A stretch of 64,000 bases of DNA, from contig NZ_CP016033.1 in NCBI RefSeq assembly GCF_001663175.1, positions 1,984,001-2,048,000 on the forward strand, in the 5' to 3' direction. Every line of letters begins with the position of its first letter. Position 1 is the first letter of the stretch. The stretch is from Erythrobacter neustonensis. Its GTDB lineage: Bacteria > Pseudomonadota > Alphaproteobacteria > Sphingomonadales > Sphingomonadaceae. A model generated the notes under the pieces. The model had not been told where the DNA came from. It saw only the letters and a program-made list of their open reading frames with translations, and made no database searches. Positions 52,674 through 63,300 of the stretch are shown piece after piece. Made by a program: the position numbers and the translations under genes.

Positions 52674-53779
52674 TCTACCTCGACTATCAGGCCACCACCC
52701 CGCTAGCGCCCGAGGCGCGCGAGGCGATGTTGCGCTGGCTCGGCGGGCCGGACAGCGACACTTTCGGCAATCCGCACAGCCCGCACCGGATGGGCCGCAT
52801 GGCCGCCGCCGCAGTCGAGGCGGCGCGGGAGAATGTGGCCGCAATGATGCCGGAAGGGGGCCGCGTGATCTTCACCAGCGGCGCGACCGAGGCGCTCAAC
52901 ATGGTGCTGCTGGGCACTGCGGGCGATGTAATCACCTTCGCGACCGAACATGCCGCCGTGCTCGATTGCGCGGGCGCGGTCGAAGCGCAGGGGCGGCGGT
53001 TCACCGTGCTGCCGGTGCTTGCCGATGGCCGCGCCGACCTTGATGCCCTGCGCGCCGCGATCACGCCCGAAACGGGGCTGGTCGCGATCATGGCGGTTAA
53101 TAATGAAATCGGTGTGATCCACCCGATCGAAGACGCCGTCGCCATCGCAAGGGAGACCGGCGCCAGCGTGCTGGTCGATGCGGTCCAGGCCCTTGGCAGG
53201 CTGCCTTTGACCCCCTCCAGACGCCATCTAGCCCCCGATTACATCGCGGTTTCGGCGCACAAGATCCACGGCCCCAAGGGGATCGGCGCGCTATGGGTGG
53301 CCAAGGGCGCGCAAATTGAGCCGCTGGTTCACGGCGGCGGACAGGAGGCCAGGGTGCGCTCAGGCACCCTTTCGCCCGCGCTTTGCGCCGGTTTCGGGGC
53401 CGCTTGCCGCCTCGCTGCCGAGGGGCTTGAGGCGCAAATGTTTCACGTGAAACATTTGGCGAACATTGCCCGTGATCTTCTGGCCGATTGGCAGGTCAAC
53501 GGCAGTCTCGACCACCGCTGGCCCGGCAATCTCAACCTGCGCCGCGAAGGGCTGGATGTGGCACGCTTGATGAGCGATTGCCGGCAGGTGATGTTCTCCG
53601 CCGGAAGCGCCTGTGCCAGCGGGTCGGGGCGGCCAAGTCACGTGTTGCGGGCGATCAGGCTGTCCGATGCCCAGGCAAAATCGTCTATCCGTCTGGGTTT
53701 CGGGCGTTATACCACCGAAGCCGATATCGAGGCTGCGGCGGTCATGCTGAACGATGCGGCAAGGGAGCAGGGTTTTTGA
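52670..53779 (+). CDS. Cysteine desulfurase family protein, second of tandem pair
   Basis: 369 aa. 'MIYLDYQATTPL' opens. PLP Lys is in 'VSAHKIHGPKGIGALWV', and catalytic Cys in 'SAGSACASGSGRPSHVL'. Close in form to IscS/NifS-type enzymes that take sulfur from cysteine. It carries an internal 'MFHVKH' (residues 257-262) encoded by a perfect parS site; this insertion sits in a loop outside the motifs. ATG 52670 overlaps the preceding stop and its TGA overlaps the ferredoxin TTG, so all three are translationally coupled. Confidence 0.9.
   Translation: MIYLDYQATTPLAPEAREAMLRWLGGPDSDTFGNPHSPHRMGRMAAAAVEAARENVAAMMPEGGRVIFTSGATEALNMVLLGTAGDVITFATEHAAVLDCAGAVEAQGRRFTVLPVLADGRADLDALRAAITPETGLVAIMAVNNEIGVIHPIEDAVAIARETGASVLVDAVQALGRLPLTPSRRHLAPDYIAVSAHKIHGPKGIGALWVAKGAQIEPLVHGGGQEARVRSGTLSPALCAGFGAACRLAAEGLEAQMFHVKHLANIARDLLADWQVNGSLDHRWPGNLNLRREGLDVARLMSDCRQVMFSAGSACASGSGRPSHVLRAIRLSDAQAKSSIRLGFGRYTTEADIEAAAVMLNDAAREQGF
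53435..53458. other. parS centromere site (24-base palindrome)
   Basis: TGTTTCACGTGAAACA (53439-53454), a perfect parS core extended to a 24-base palindrome (CAAATG...CATTTG). It lies within the second cysteine desulfurase gene. The other copy is 36 kb away at 17425. Confidence 0.93.
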
Positions 53780-54111
53780 GCATCACGATCACGTTCATCG
53801 ATCCGCGCGGCAAACCGGTCGAAGTCGCCGCTGACAGCGGGGATAACCTGCTGCGTGTGGGCCAGGCGGCTGGCCTCCCGCTCGAAGGCACCTGCGAGGG
53901 GCAGATGGCATGCTCGACCTGCCACGTCATCGTCGCGCCCGAATGGTTCGACCGGCTATTGCCCGCGGCCGAAGAGGAAGAGGACATGCTCGATTTTGCC
54001 GCGGGCGCGCGGCGCACTTCGCGGCTGTCGTGTCAGATCGAACTGACGGCGGAGATGGACGGATTGACCGTGACCATCCCCGCGGCCAGCACCGATGCAA
54101 GGCGGATGTGA
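53776..54111 (+). CDS. 2Fe-2S ferredoxin (adrenodoxin type)
   Basis: 111 aa. The cluster ligands Cys40, Cys46, Cys49 ('GTCEGQMACSTCHV') and Cys86 ('SRLSCQIEL') match the ISC-type/adrenodoxin family. An acidic stretch EEEEDMLD is the usual reductase contact. It starts at TTG 53776, overlapping the desulfurase stop (TTGA), and begins 'SITITFIDPRGKPV' as the family does. As a partner of desulfurases, it may supply electrons for Fe-S assembly. Confidence 0.93.
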   Translation: MSITITFIDPRGKPVEVAADSGDNLLRVGQAAGLPLEGTCEGQMACSTCHVIVAPEWFDRLLPAAEEEEDMLDFAAGARRTSRLSCQIELTAEMDGLTVTIPAASTDARRM

Positions 54112-54654
54112 TTACGCCGCTGCGTCTGCGGTTTCCATATTGATCGCGGCCATCAGCGCGTTTGCGAAGGCAGGGATGTCTTCGGGCTTGCGGCTGGTGA
54201 TGAAGTTGCCGTCAACCACCACTTCCTCGTCCACCACGGCAGCGCCGGCGTTGGTGAGATCGGTGCGGATCGAGGGCCAGCCGGTCACGGTCTTGCCTTC
54301 GATGATGTCGGCTTCGGCCAGCAGCCAGGGCGCGTGGCAGATCGCGGCGATCGGCTTGCCCGCGGCATCGAAAGCGCGGATCGTCTCGATCACCTTGGGC
54401 TCCATGCGCAGGATGTCGGGGTTCATCTGCCCGCCGGGAAGCAGCAGCGCGTCGTAATCGTCGACCTTGACGTCGCCGACGAGCATGTCGACCGCAACGC
54501 TCTTGCCCCAGTCCTTCTGATCCCAGCCCTTGATCTCGCCCTCCTTGAGGCTGGCGACGGTTGTCTTAGCGCCGGCTTCCTCGAGGATGCGCTTGGGTTC
54601 CATCAGCTCCGATTGCTCGAAACCGTCGGTCGAAATGATGAGAACGTGCTGCAT
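54112..54654 (-). CDS. DJ-1/PfpI family protein (YhbO-like, protein deglycase/protease)
   Basis: 180 aa. The nucleophile is Cys106 in 'AAICHAPWLLAEAD', with Glu13/16 in 'TDGFEQSELMEP', and 'YDALLLPGGQMNPD' is the family motif. This is the PfpI/YhbO subgroup, linked to repair of glyoxal damage or to chaperone activity. It is a second DJ-1 family member besides the one at 25687, in a different subgroup. ATG 54654 has GGAG upstream. It converges directly on the ferredoxin gene (stop codons adjacent). Confidence 0.92.
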   Translation of the reverse strand: MQHVLIISTDGFEQSELMEPKRILEEAGAKTTVASLKEGEIKGWDQKDWGKSVAVDMLVGDVKVDDYDALLLPGGQMNPDILRMEPKVIETIRAFDAAGKPIAAICHAPWLLAEADIIEGKTVTGWPSIRTDLTNAGAAVVDEEVVVDGNFITSRKPEDIPAFANALMAAINMETADAAA

Positions 54655-54855
54655 GGTAAGTCTCCTGTTGGGTGTGTCGGGAAGTGCAAGCACGGCCGGG
54701 CCGCCGATGTTCCTCCCTGCGCGCCGGAGCGCGAGATGCGCGCGGCAGGGCGAAAGGGTGCAGAACGCATTGGCTGGCAACGCGGCGGGGTAAATCTTTG
54801 CGGCTTTTGCAGAACCCCTCTCCCTCGCGGGGCTGCGGGTTGCTAGACAGCGGAT

Positions 54856-57165
54856 ATGGCCAATCCCGTTCTTCCTGCCGAGCCCGACGACGGCTTCGAT
54901 GCGATTGTCGATGCGCCCTTCGATGCCGCCTTGTCCGAGCGATATCTGGTCTATGCGCTCTCGACGATCACCGCGCGCAGCCTGCCCGATCTTCGCGACG
55001 GGTTGAAGCCGGTCCACCGCCGCCTGCTGTGGGCGATGCGGCAGCTGAAGCTCGACCCATCCAGCGCCTTCAAGAAAAGCGCGCGCGTGGTGGGCGACGT
55101 GATCGGCAAGTATCACCCCCATGGCGATGCCTCGGTATATGACGCGATGGTCCGCCTCGCGCAGGATTTCGCGCTGCGGTATCCGCTGGTCGAAGGGCAG
55201 GGCAATTTCGGCAATGTCGATGGCGATAACGCCGCCGCCTATCGTTACACCGAAGCCCGGCTGACGCGCACCGCACTGGAACTGATGGCGGGCCTTGACG
55301 AAGGCACGGTCGACTTCATCCCGACCTATAACGGCGAGGAGATCGAGCCCGAGATCTTCCCCGGCCTGTTCCCCAATCTGCTCGCCAACGGGTCGAGCGG
55401 GATCGCGGTCGGTATGGCGACCAGCATCCCGAGCCACAATGTCGCGGAAATCGTCGATGCGACGCTCGCGCTGATCGACAATCCGGCGGTGACGCATGAA
55501 GAGCTGATGGAAATCTTCCGCGGCCCCGATTTTGCCACCGGCGGGCAGGTGATCGACAGTCCGGCAGCGATCAGCCACGCCTACCGCACCGGGCGCGGCG
55601 CGTTCCGGTTGCGCGGGCGGTTTCATGCGCCCGAGGCCAAGGACGAGGCCGATATCGCCGCCGGGATCGAGCGGATGGGCGCAGGGCAGTGGCAGCTTGT
55701 CATCTCGGAAATCCCTTATCAGGTGCCCAAGAGCAAGCTGATCGAACAGATCGCGCAGGCGATTGCCGACCGCAAGCTGCCGATCCTCGAAGACGTGCGC
55801 GACGAAAGCGACGAGGCGATCCGCATCGTGCTTGTCCCCAAAAGCCGCAATGTCGATCCCGAACTATTGAAGGAGAGCCTGTTCAAGCTCACCGATCTCG
55901 AAACGCGGTTCAGCCTCAATCTCAACGTGCTCGACGCGCGCCCCGGGTACGGGCGCACGCCGATGGTAATGGGGCTGAAGGAACTGCTCGAAAGCTGGAC
56001 CTTCGCGCAGATCGACATCCTCCAGCGCCGCGCGCAGCACCGGCTCGACCAGATCGCGAACCGGCTCGAACTGGTGCGCGGCTATATCATCGCCTACCTC
56101 AATCTCGACCGCGTGATCGAGATCATCCGCACCGAGGACGAGCCCAAGCCGGTGATGATGGCCGAATTCGGTCTGACCGACCGGCAGGCCGAAGCGATCC
56201 TCAACATGCGGCTGCGCAGCTTGCGCAAGCTTGAGGAAATGCAGCTGCGAAAAGAACAGGACGCGCTGACCGCCGAAGAGGCCGAGCTCAACGCACTCCT
56301 CGCCGATCCCAAGAAACAGAAGCGCAAGCTGACCAAGGATCTGAAGGCGCTGCGCAAGAATTACGCCGAGGATACCCCATTGGGCCGCCGCCGCACGCTG
56401 ATCGCGGAAGCGGTGCCGACCGCGGTGTTCAGCATGGAAGCGATGATCGAGAAGGCACCCATCACCGTGATCCTCAGCCAGAAAGGCTGGATCCGCGCGG
56501 CGAGCGGGCACGTGCCATTGGATCAGGAGTTCAAATACAAGGAAGGCGACGCGCTCGCCTTCATCCTCCACGCGCAGACCACCGACAAGCTGCTGCTCGC
56601 CGCGTCCGACGGGCGGTTCTACACGCTGGGCTGCGACAAGCTGCCCGGTGCGCGCGGGTTCGGCGAGCCGGTGCGCACGATGGTCGATCTGGAGAGCGAT
56701 GCGAGCATCAGCGCAATGATGGTCCACAAGCCCGGCGGCAAGCTGCTGTTGGCATCCAGCCACGGCAAGGGCTTTGTCGCGCTGCTCGACGATCTGCTCG
56801 CCGAAACGCGCAAGGGCCGGCAGGTGGTGAACCTGAAGGACGGGGCAAAGCTCGCGGTGATCCGCCCGATCGGGGAGGCCGACGATCATGTCGCGGTGTT
56901 CGGCGACAACCGCAAGCTGGTGGTCTTCAACCTTGAGGAACTGCCCGTGATGTCGCGCGGGCAGGGGGTGCAGTTGCAGCGTTATCGCGATGGCGGGCTG
57001 TCCGATGCGACCACCTTCGTGCTGGGCGATGGCCTCAGCTGGCAGATGGGCGGCAGCGGAGAGCGCACGCGGACAGAAACCGAAATCCGATTGTGGAAGG
57101 TGGCGCGCGGGGCAACCGGGCGGATGCCGCCGCAAGGCTTCCCGAAATCGGGCAAATTCGGCTGA
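54856..57165 (+). CDS. parC: DNA topoisomerase IV subunit A
   Basis: 769 aa. Decatenates daughter chromosomes with ParE. The catalytic Tyr131 is in '[10 protein letters not shown]'. The quinolone-resistance region reads '[19 protein letters not shown]', so the E. coli Ser80 position is Ala92 and Glu84 is Asp96, as in some other alphaproteobacteria. The C-terminal half is the beta-propeller DNA-wrapping domain (from about 500). It shares the local region with a parS site but that is not a functional link. Followed by the cca gene on the other strand. Confidence 0.97.
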   Translation: MANPVLPAEPDDGFDAIVDAPFDAALSERYLVYALSTITARSLPDLRDGLKPVHRRLLWAMRQLKLDPSSAFKKSARVVGDVIGKYHPHGDASVYDAMVRLAQDFALRYPLVEGQGNFGNVDGDNAAAYRYTEARLTRTALELMAGLDEGTVDFIPTYNGEEIEPEIFPGLFPNLLANGSSGIAVGMATSIPSHNVAEIVDATLALIDNPAVTHEELMEIFRGPDFATGGQVIDSPAAISHAYRTGRGAFRLRGRFHAPEAKDEADIAAGIERMGAGQWQLVISEIPYQVPKSKLIEQIAQAIADRKLPILEDVRDESDEAIRIVLVPKSRNVDPELLKESLFKLTDLETRFSLNLNVLDARPGYGRTPMVMGLKELLESWTFAQIDILQRRAQHRLDQIANRLELVRGYIIAYLNLDRVIEIIRTEDEPKPVMMAEFGLTDRQAEAILNMRLRSLRKLEEMQLRKEQDALTAEEAELNALLADPKKQKRKLTKDLKALRKNYAEDTPLGRRRTLIAEAVPTAVFSMEAMIEKAPITVILSQKGWIRAASGHVPLDQEFKYKEGDALAFILHAQTTDKLLLAASDGRFYTLGCDKLPGARGFGEPVRTMVDLESDASISAMMVHKPGGKLLLASSHGKGFVALLDDLLAETRKGRQVVNLKDGAKLAVIRPIGEADDHVAVFGDNRKLVVFNLEELPVMSRGQGVQLQRYRDGGLSDATTFVLGDGLSWQMGGSGERTRTETEIRLWKVARGATGRMPPQGFPKSGKFG

Positions 57166-57193
57166 TCGCGCGCCCGCACGGGCATCGCTACGA

Positions 57194-58381
57194 TCAGGGG
57201 GTGAGGCGGGCGATTTCCTCGGTGAGCAGCGTGTCGATCCGCGCCGCATCGGGGAAGCCTTCGGCCACCCAGCGCGCTTCGACCGCCTGAAGCGTGCGCG
57301 CGACCAGCGGCCCGGCGGTGATCCCGCGCGCGACGATGCTGCCGCCTTTCAAGGGAAAGACGGGAATGCTCCAGTCTTGCAAGCCCGAAGCATCGCCGCC
57401 GCCCAAGAGCAGGCGGTCGGTCGCTCCCGCGATGCCCAGCTTGTAGGCCAGCGCCCGCGGGTCCGCGGCATCGCCGGGCGTGCGCTGCGCCGCGACGATC
57501 AGCCGCCCGCGCTGCACCTTCGACAGCCGCAGGCGTGCTGCCACCGTTTCGGCCACTTCGGGCATCGGCGGGAGCAGCGCGGAAAGCCGCCGGACCGGGT
57601 CGGGCGCGACACCCTGTTGGTGTTCGGCGGCGATCACCTGCGCCAGCAGCGCGATCTGCGGCGGGCAGGCTTCGGGCAGGATCACCGGCAACACGCCCCT
57701 CGCGCGCATCCGGGCGATCGTGGGATGGGGATCGGGCAGCGCGAGCAGCGCCAGCAGTTCGGCTGCAATCCGTTCGCGGCTCAACCCTTTAAGCGTATGC
57801 GCAAGCTCGGCGCAGGCTTCTTCGGCCTCTGCATCCAGTTCCGCACCGAACCGCGTCTGGAAGCGGTAATAGCGCAGGATGCGCAGGTGATCCTCGGCAA
57901 TCCGCTGGCGTGCATCCCCGATAAACCGCACGCGGCCTGCGGCGAGATCGGCAAGCCCGCTGAAATAGTCGCTGATTTCGAGCGTTTCGGGATGCGCGTA
58001 GAGCGCGTTGATCGTGAAATCGCGCCTCGCGGCATCCTCCGGCCAATCGGTTGCGAATGCGATCGTCGCGCGCCGCCCGTCGGTGGCCACATCGCGGCGC
58101 AGCGTGGTGATCTCGACCGGGCCGTCTTTAAGGATCGCTGTCACCGTGCCGTGGTCGATCCCGGTCGGCACGGTGCGAATGCCCGCCCGCCCGCAGGCGG
58201 CGATCACTTGGGCAGGCAGCAGCCTTGTGGCGCAATCGACATCGTGGACGGGCACGCCCAGCAATCCGTCGCGCACCGCACCGCCGACCCAGCGGATATT
58301 CTCCGCCCCCAGCGCTGCGGTGAGCAGGGCCAGCCCCTCGCGCCGCGTCCACGACGCGGTCCGCAGATCACGCAGCATCAT
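57194..58381 (-). CDS. cca: CCA tRNA nucleotidyltransferase
   Basis: 395 aa. Adds or repairs the CCA end of tRNAs. The nucleotidyltransferase signature 'GGAVRDGLLGVPVHDVDC' contains Asp47 and Asp49. 'RRDFTINALYAHPE' and 'RIAEDHLRILRYYRF' are motifs of class II enzymes. The ATG at 58381 (or 58378) overlaps the end of the NUDIX gene by 11-14 bases. The tRNA genes at 3475 and 27511 already encode CCA, so repair is the likely role here. Confidence 0.93.
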   Translation of the reverse strand: MMLRDLRTASWTRREGLALLTAALGAENIRWVGGAVRDGLLGVPVHDVDCATRLLPAQVIAACGRAGIRTVPTGIDHGTVTAILKDGPVEITTLRRDVATDGRRATIAFATDWPEDAARRDFTINALYAHPETLEISDYFSGLADLAAGRVRFIGDARQRIAEDHLRILRYYRFQTRFGAELDAEAEEACAELAHTLKGLSRERIAAELLALLALPDPHPTIARMRARGVLPVILPEACPPQIALLAQVIAAEHQQGVAPDPVRRLSALLPPMPEVAETVAARLRLSKVQRGRLIVAAQRTPGDAADPRALAYKLGIAGATDRLLLGGGDASGLQDWSIPVFPLKGGSIVARGITAGPLVARTLQAVEARWVAEGFPDAARIDTLLTEEIARLTP

Positions 58382-58976
58382 GCAGCGCCTCCAGCGAGAT
58401 GCGCCGCGACAGGTTGGCGATGATTGCCGCGGTCACGCCCCAGATCCTGAAACCCTGCCATTCGAGTTCCAGATAGCGCCGGTTCGCACCGCGCCAGAAC
58501 ACCTCGTTGGTGGTCCAGTTGGCGGGATCCAGCAGCAGCCGCAGCGGCGCCTCGAACCAGGCTTCGACTTCGGCAGGGTTGGGGACGAGCGGTAGCCCGG
58601 GGGGCACCAGGCCCACCACCGGGGTCACCAGAAACCCGGTGCCGGTGTGATAGAGGTCGCTGGCCCCGATCACCTGCACCGCATCGCGCGGCAGGGCGAG
58701 TTCTTCTTCGGCTTCGCGCAGCGCGGCGGTGACCGCGTCCTCGCCCGGATCGAGCTTGCCGCCGGGAAAGGCGACCTGTCCCGGATGATCGCGCATCGCG
58801 CGCGGGCGCTGGGTCAGGATCACCTGCGGATCATCGGCGACATCGGTGATCGCCACCAGCACCGCCGCCGGGGTCGCACGGCCCCCTTGCGCAAAATGCG
58901 CGTCGCTCAACAGGCCGTCAACGCTCTGCGCATGGCCTTGCGCAAAGGCGCGCGACAGGGGCGCATGGAGGCTCAC
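58368..58976 (-). CDS. NUDIX hydrolase (CoA pyrophosphatase type)
   Basis: 202 aa. The Nudix box is 'GGKLDPGEDAVTAALREAEEELAL', given in two parts as GGKLDPGEDAV and TAALREAEEELAL, with 'LTQRPRAMRDHPGQVAFPGG' before it; this is the form of CoA pyrophosphatases (NudL/YeaB family). The GTG at 58976 overlaps the DUF1285 stop in GTGA. Second of a three-gene run with DUF1285 and cca. Confidence 0.9.
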   Translation of the reverse strand: MSLHAPLSRAFAQGHAQSVDGLLSDAHFAQGGRATPAAVLVAITDVADDPQVILTQRPRAMRDHPGQVAFPGGKLDPGEDAVTAALREAEEELALPRDAVQVIGASDLYHTGTGFLVTPVVGLVPPGLPLVPNPAEVEAWFEAPLRLLLDPANWTTNEVFWRGANRRYLELEWQGFRIWGVTAAIIANLSRRISLEALHDAA

Positions 58977-59527
58977 GGCAGAAGGCGGAACTGGGCGCCC
59001 TGGCTCGCAACATGCCAGCCATTGTCCTCCGCCCCTTCGGCCAGCGCGATCTCGGCCAGTTGCGCCCAGGTCGAGCGGTTCAATCGCGCCTCGCACCCGC
59101 GCCGGGCGTGGAGATAGAGCGCCGGCGCATCGGCGGTGCCGCCAGCGCGCAAGGGGTGATCGGGCCCTGCGATCACCAGTTCATCGGTGTTTAGCCGGAA
59201 CACCAGCGCATCGTCGGTGCGCACGCAATCGGTGGCGATGAAGGCGGCATCCTCGACTTCGATGCGCAGCTTCTCGAACGGGGTGACCAGCCAGTGCTGC
59301 CCGTCCTCGTCGCGGGTCAGCAGGCTGGCAAAGGCGCGCACCATCGCCTCGCGGCGGATTTCGCCGCCTTCGTGAAACCACGTCCCGTCGGCGGCGATCA
59401 CCATGTGGCTTTCGCCGCTTTGCTGCGGGGTCCAGGTCTCGATCGGGGGCAGCTTGCGCTCGTCCACCAGCGCAGCGATCTGCGCAAGGGTCAGTCCGGC
59501 AAGGTGCGGGGGAGGTTCGTATGGCAT
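58973..59527 (-). CDS. DUF1285 family protein
   Basis: 184 aa. The sequence 'LPPIETWTPQQSGESHMVI', 'GTWFHEGGEIRREAMVRAF', 'LLTRDEDGQHWLVTPFEKLR' matches DUF1285, whose known structure has two beta domains and no known function. ATG 59527 (MPYEPPPHLAGLTLAQ) is the natural start; the frame opens at 59731. Conserved next to NUDIX and CCA genes in alphaproteobacteria, so a link to RNA or nucleotide metabolism is possible. Confidence 0.85.
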   Translation of the reverse strand: MPYEPPPHLAGLTLAQIAALVDERKLPPIETWTPQQSGESHMVIAADGTWFHEGGEIRREAMVRAFASLLTRDEDGQHWLVTPFEKLRIEVEDAAFIATDCVRTDDALVFRLNTDELVIAGPDHPLRAGGTADAPALYLHARRGCEARLNRSTWAQLAEIALAEGAEDNGWHVASQGAQFRLLP

Positions 59528-59579
59528 AGCCGCGAACCGATGGCAGATGCGCCGCGCAAGGTGAAGAGGGAACGCGTCC

Positions 59580-60125
59580 CTAACGCTCCCACGGCCCCAG
59601 CATCCCCTCGGCGGGCATCGCCGCCAGACCGTGCCCGCGGGCGAGCAGCCGGTCCTGTTCGTATGGGCCGGGGCAGCGCCACCCGCCGGTGAACGCGCCG
59701 GAAAAACCCCAGCGTCCGTAATAGGACGCATCGCCGATCAGCACCTGCGGCAGCGCCGGGCCGCCGCCTGCCGCAAGCCGCGCATCCTCGGCGATCATCG
59801 CGCTCATGAGGCCAACGCCAAAGCCCTCGCCCTGCCGTTCGGGAACCACCGCGACCGGCCCCACCATCACCAGCGGCACCTGCCCCTGTTTGGTCTGCAG
59901 CGCGATCGGCCAGCACTGGATCGTGCCTACCAGCATGTCGTTTTCATCGAGCGCGGCAAGGCTCAATCCCGGCAGCCAGTCCATGCCTTCGCGGATGCGA
60001 TAGGCGGTGCGGGCATGGCGATCGGCGCCGAAGGCACGGTCGAGCAACGCTTCGATCATCGCCGGATCGACCGCTTCCAATGGGATCAGCGTTGCCGACT
60101 GTGTCGGAGAGGGCTCGGCGTTCAT
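59580..60125 (-). CDS. GNAT family N-acetyltransferase
   Basis: 181 aa. Motif A is 'VGPVAVVPERQGEGFGVGLM', and 'QVLIGDASYYGRWGFSG' gives the Y-Y/GF region typical of the YhbS-like group (predicted acetyltransferases acting on small molecules or proteins). It overlaps the sugar dehydrogenase stop by one base (TGATG). Substrate unknown. Confidence 0.88.
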   Translation of the reverse strand: MNAEPSPTQSATLIPLEAVDPAMIEALLDRAFGADRHARTAYRIREGMDWLPGLSLAALDENDMLVGTIQCWPIALQTKQGQVPLVMVGPVAVVPERQGEGFGVGLMSAMIAEDARLAAGGGPALPQVLIGDASYYGRWGFSGAFTGGWRCPGPYEQDRLLARGHGLAAMPAEGMLGPWER

Positions 60126-61306
60126 CAGCGCGCGGTCAGCTTGTAAAGGCTGGCGCCCTTGCCGTCCTCGGCAATCCAGACCGCGCCATCCGGCCCCTGC
60201 GCAATCGCGCGCAGCCGCTTTTCAAAGCCGTAACGCTTGGCCTCGCGCGCGGTCGTGCCGGTGATCGCGACATCGATCAGCGCCTCGGTGGCAAGACCAG
60301 GCATCAGCGCATGACCTTTCCACGCCGGGAACATCGCGCCGGTGTAGATCAGCATGTCGCCCGGCGCGATCACCGGGTTCCAGCTCAAGGTCGGCTGGGC
60401 AAAACCATCGTCGGCAGCATGATCGGGGATCGGCTTGCCATCGTAATGGTCGCCGTTCGACCGCACCGGCCAGCCGTAGTTTGCGCCCGCTGCGACAAGG
60501 TTCAGCTCGTCCCCGCCGGCAGGGCCGTGTTCGACCTCCCACAGGCGGCCTTGCGCATCCCAGTCCATCCCCAAAATGTTGCGGTGGCCCCATGACCAGA
60601 TCTCGGCATTGACGCCGCCCTTGGCAGCCAGCGGATTGCCGGCGGCAGGCGTGCCATCGAGGTTGAGCCGCACGATCTTGCCCAGCGTGTTGCCGGTTTC
60701 CTGCGAGGGTTGCATCTTCTGGCGTTCGCCGCTCGCAACGAACAGGTATCTGCCATCGGGCGAGAAGGCGAGCCGGTGCGAATAGTGCCCGCGCCCGGTG
60801 ACCTTCGGGGTCTGGCGCCAGATCACGCGGAAGCCTTCGATGCTGCACGCGGTTGCCGAGGTGCAGGCAAGCTTGCCCATGCCCACCGCCGCGCCGCGCG
60901 TGTCGGCTTCACCCGCTTCGGCAAAGGAGAGATAGATTGTCCGTCCGGCGAGCGGGCCTGACTTTTCGGCCGGCAGGAAGGCGACATCGCCAAGCCCGCC
61001 CTGACCGCCATAATCCACCGCCGGCACGCCGCTGACGCTGCCTTCCTGTCCGGTGGCGGTGTCGATGAATTTGAGCTTGCCCGATTTCTCAGTGACGAAC
61101 AGCGTTGCGGTGCCTGGCGCAAAGGCGAGCGCCCATGGTTCCTCGAAGGTGGCGACCTTGGCGGAGGCAAAGGGCGTGGCCGGACCGGTGGTGGCAACGA
61201 TGTCGCCCGATGCGGCGGCGGTTTCCACCGGATCGGCGCTGGCACAGCTTGCCAGTGCGATGGCGGCGGTCGAAAGAGCGGCGAGCATACGGACAGGACG
61301 GATCAT
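60125..61306 (-). CDS. PQQ-dependent sugar dehydrogenase-like lipoprotein
   Basis: 393 aa. Lipobox LASC (Cys21) after a signal 'MLAALSTAAIALA'. A six-bladed propeller of the soluble glucose/sorbosone dehydrogenase (GDH-B) family: 'EEPWALAFAPGTATLFVTEK', 'GGQGGLGDVAFLP', 'GRGHYSHRLAFSPDGRYLFV', 'WSWGHRNILGMDWD', 'GDELNLVAAGANYGWP'. The last four hold the PQQ/Ca site residues. The start ATG shares the CATG at 61304-61307 with the start of rnhB. It leads a two-gene unit with the acetyltransferase. Confidence 0.9.
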   Translation of the reverse strand: MIRPVRMLAALSTAAIALASCASADPVETAAASGDIVATTGPATPFASAKVATFEEPWALAFAPGTATLFVTEKSGKLKFIDTATGQEGSVSGVPAVDYGGQGGLGDVAFLPAEKSGPLAGRTIYLSFAEAGEADTRGAAVGMGKLACTSATACSIEGFRVIWRQTPKVTGRGHYSHRLAFSPDGRYLFVASGERQKMQPSQETGNTLGKIVRLNLDGTPAAGNPLAAKGGVNAEIWSWGHRNILGMDWDAQGRLWEVEHGPAGGDELNLVAAGANYGWPVRSNGDHYDGKPIPDHAADDGFAQPTLSWNPVIAPGDMLIYTGAMFPAWKGHALMPGLATEALIDVAITGTTAREAKRYGFEKRLRAIAQGPDGAVWIAEDGKGASLYKLTAR

Positions 61307-61928
61307 GCTTGGGATCACTCCGGAAATTGCGGCATCGCGAAAATCGCTGGTCATCGGCGTCGACGAGGCAGGCCGCGGGCCGCTCGCCGGGCCGGTGGTG
61401 GCCGCGGCTGTGGTTCTGGGGGAGGGGATACCCACAGGGCTCGACGATTCCAAGCGCTTATCGGCCCGGCGGCGCGCGGTGCTCGATCCCCAGATCCGGC
61501 AGGGCTGCGGCTGGGCCGTCGCGGTGGTCGAAACCGACGAGATCGACCGCGTGAATATTTTCATGGCAACGATGCTGGCGATGACCCGCGCGGTCGATGC
61601 GCTCACCGCAGCGCTCGGCCGGATGCCGCACGCGGTATTGATCGATGGCAACATGACACCGCAGGGGCGCTGTGCCGAATGGCGCTGGCCTGCGCGCCCG
61701 ATCGTCGGCGGGGACGCGAGCGAGCCGTGCATTTCGGCCGCCTCGATCATCGCCAAGGAATGGCGCGACCGGATCATGCTTGAGGCTGCCGCGGCGCATC
61801 CGCACTACGGCTGGGAGCGCAACAAGGGCTATGGCACCGCCGAGCATCTGGAGGCGCTGCGAACCCACGGGGCGACCCCGCTGCACCGCCGCAGCTTTGC
61901 CCCCGTGGCGCAATTGCCGCTGATCTGA
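61305..61928 (+). CDS. rnhB: Ribonuclease HII
   Basis: 207 aa. Removes RNA or single ribonucleotides from DNA. The active-site Asp20-Glu21 is in 'IGVDEAGRGPLAGPVVAAAV', Asp in 'AVLIDGNM' and Asp/Ser in 'DASEPCISAASIIAKEWRD'. It starts at ATG 61305, which overlaps the divergent sugar-dehydrogenase start on CATG; no other start gives the family N-terminus. ccrM follows 200 bases downstream, an order known in Caulobacter-like genomes. Confidence 0.94.
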   Translation: MLGITPEIAASRKSLVIGVDEAGRGPLAGPVVAAAVVLGEGIPTGLDDSKRLSARRRAVLDPQIRQGCGWAVAVVETDEIDRVNIFMATMLAMTRAVDALTAALGRMPHAVLIDGNMTPQGRCAEWRWPARPIVGGDASEPCISAASIIAKEWRDRIMLEAAAAHPHYGWERNKGYGTAEHLEALRTHGATPLHRRSFAPVAQLPLI

Positions 61929-61954
61929 CCGCGGGCTTTTTTCCCGGTTCGGGT

Positions 61955-63292
<1,338 letters not shown>

Positions 63293-63300
63293 CGGTCGCG

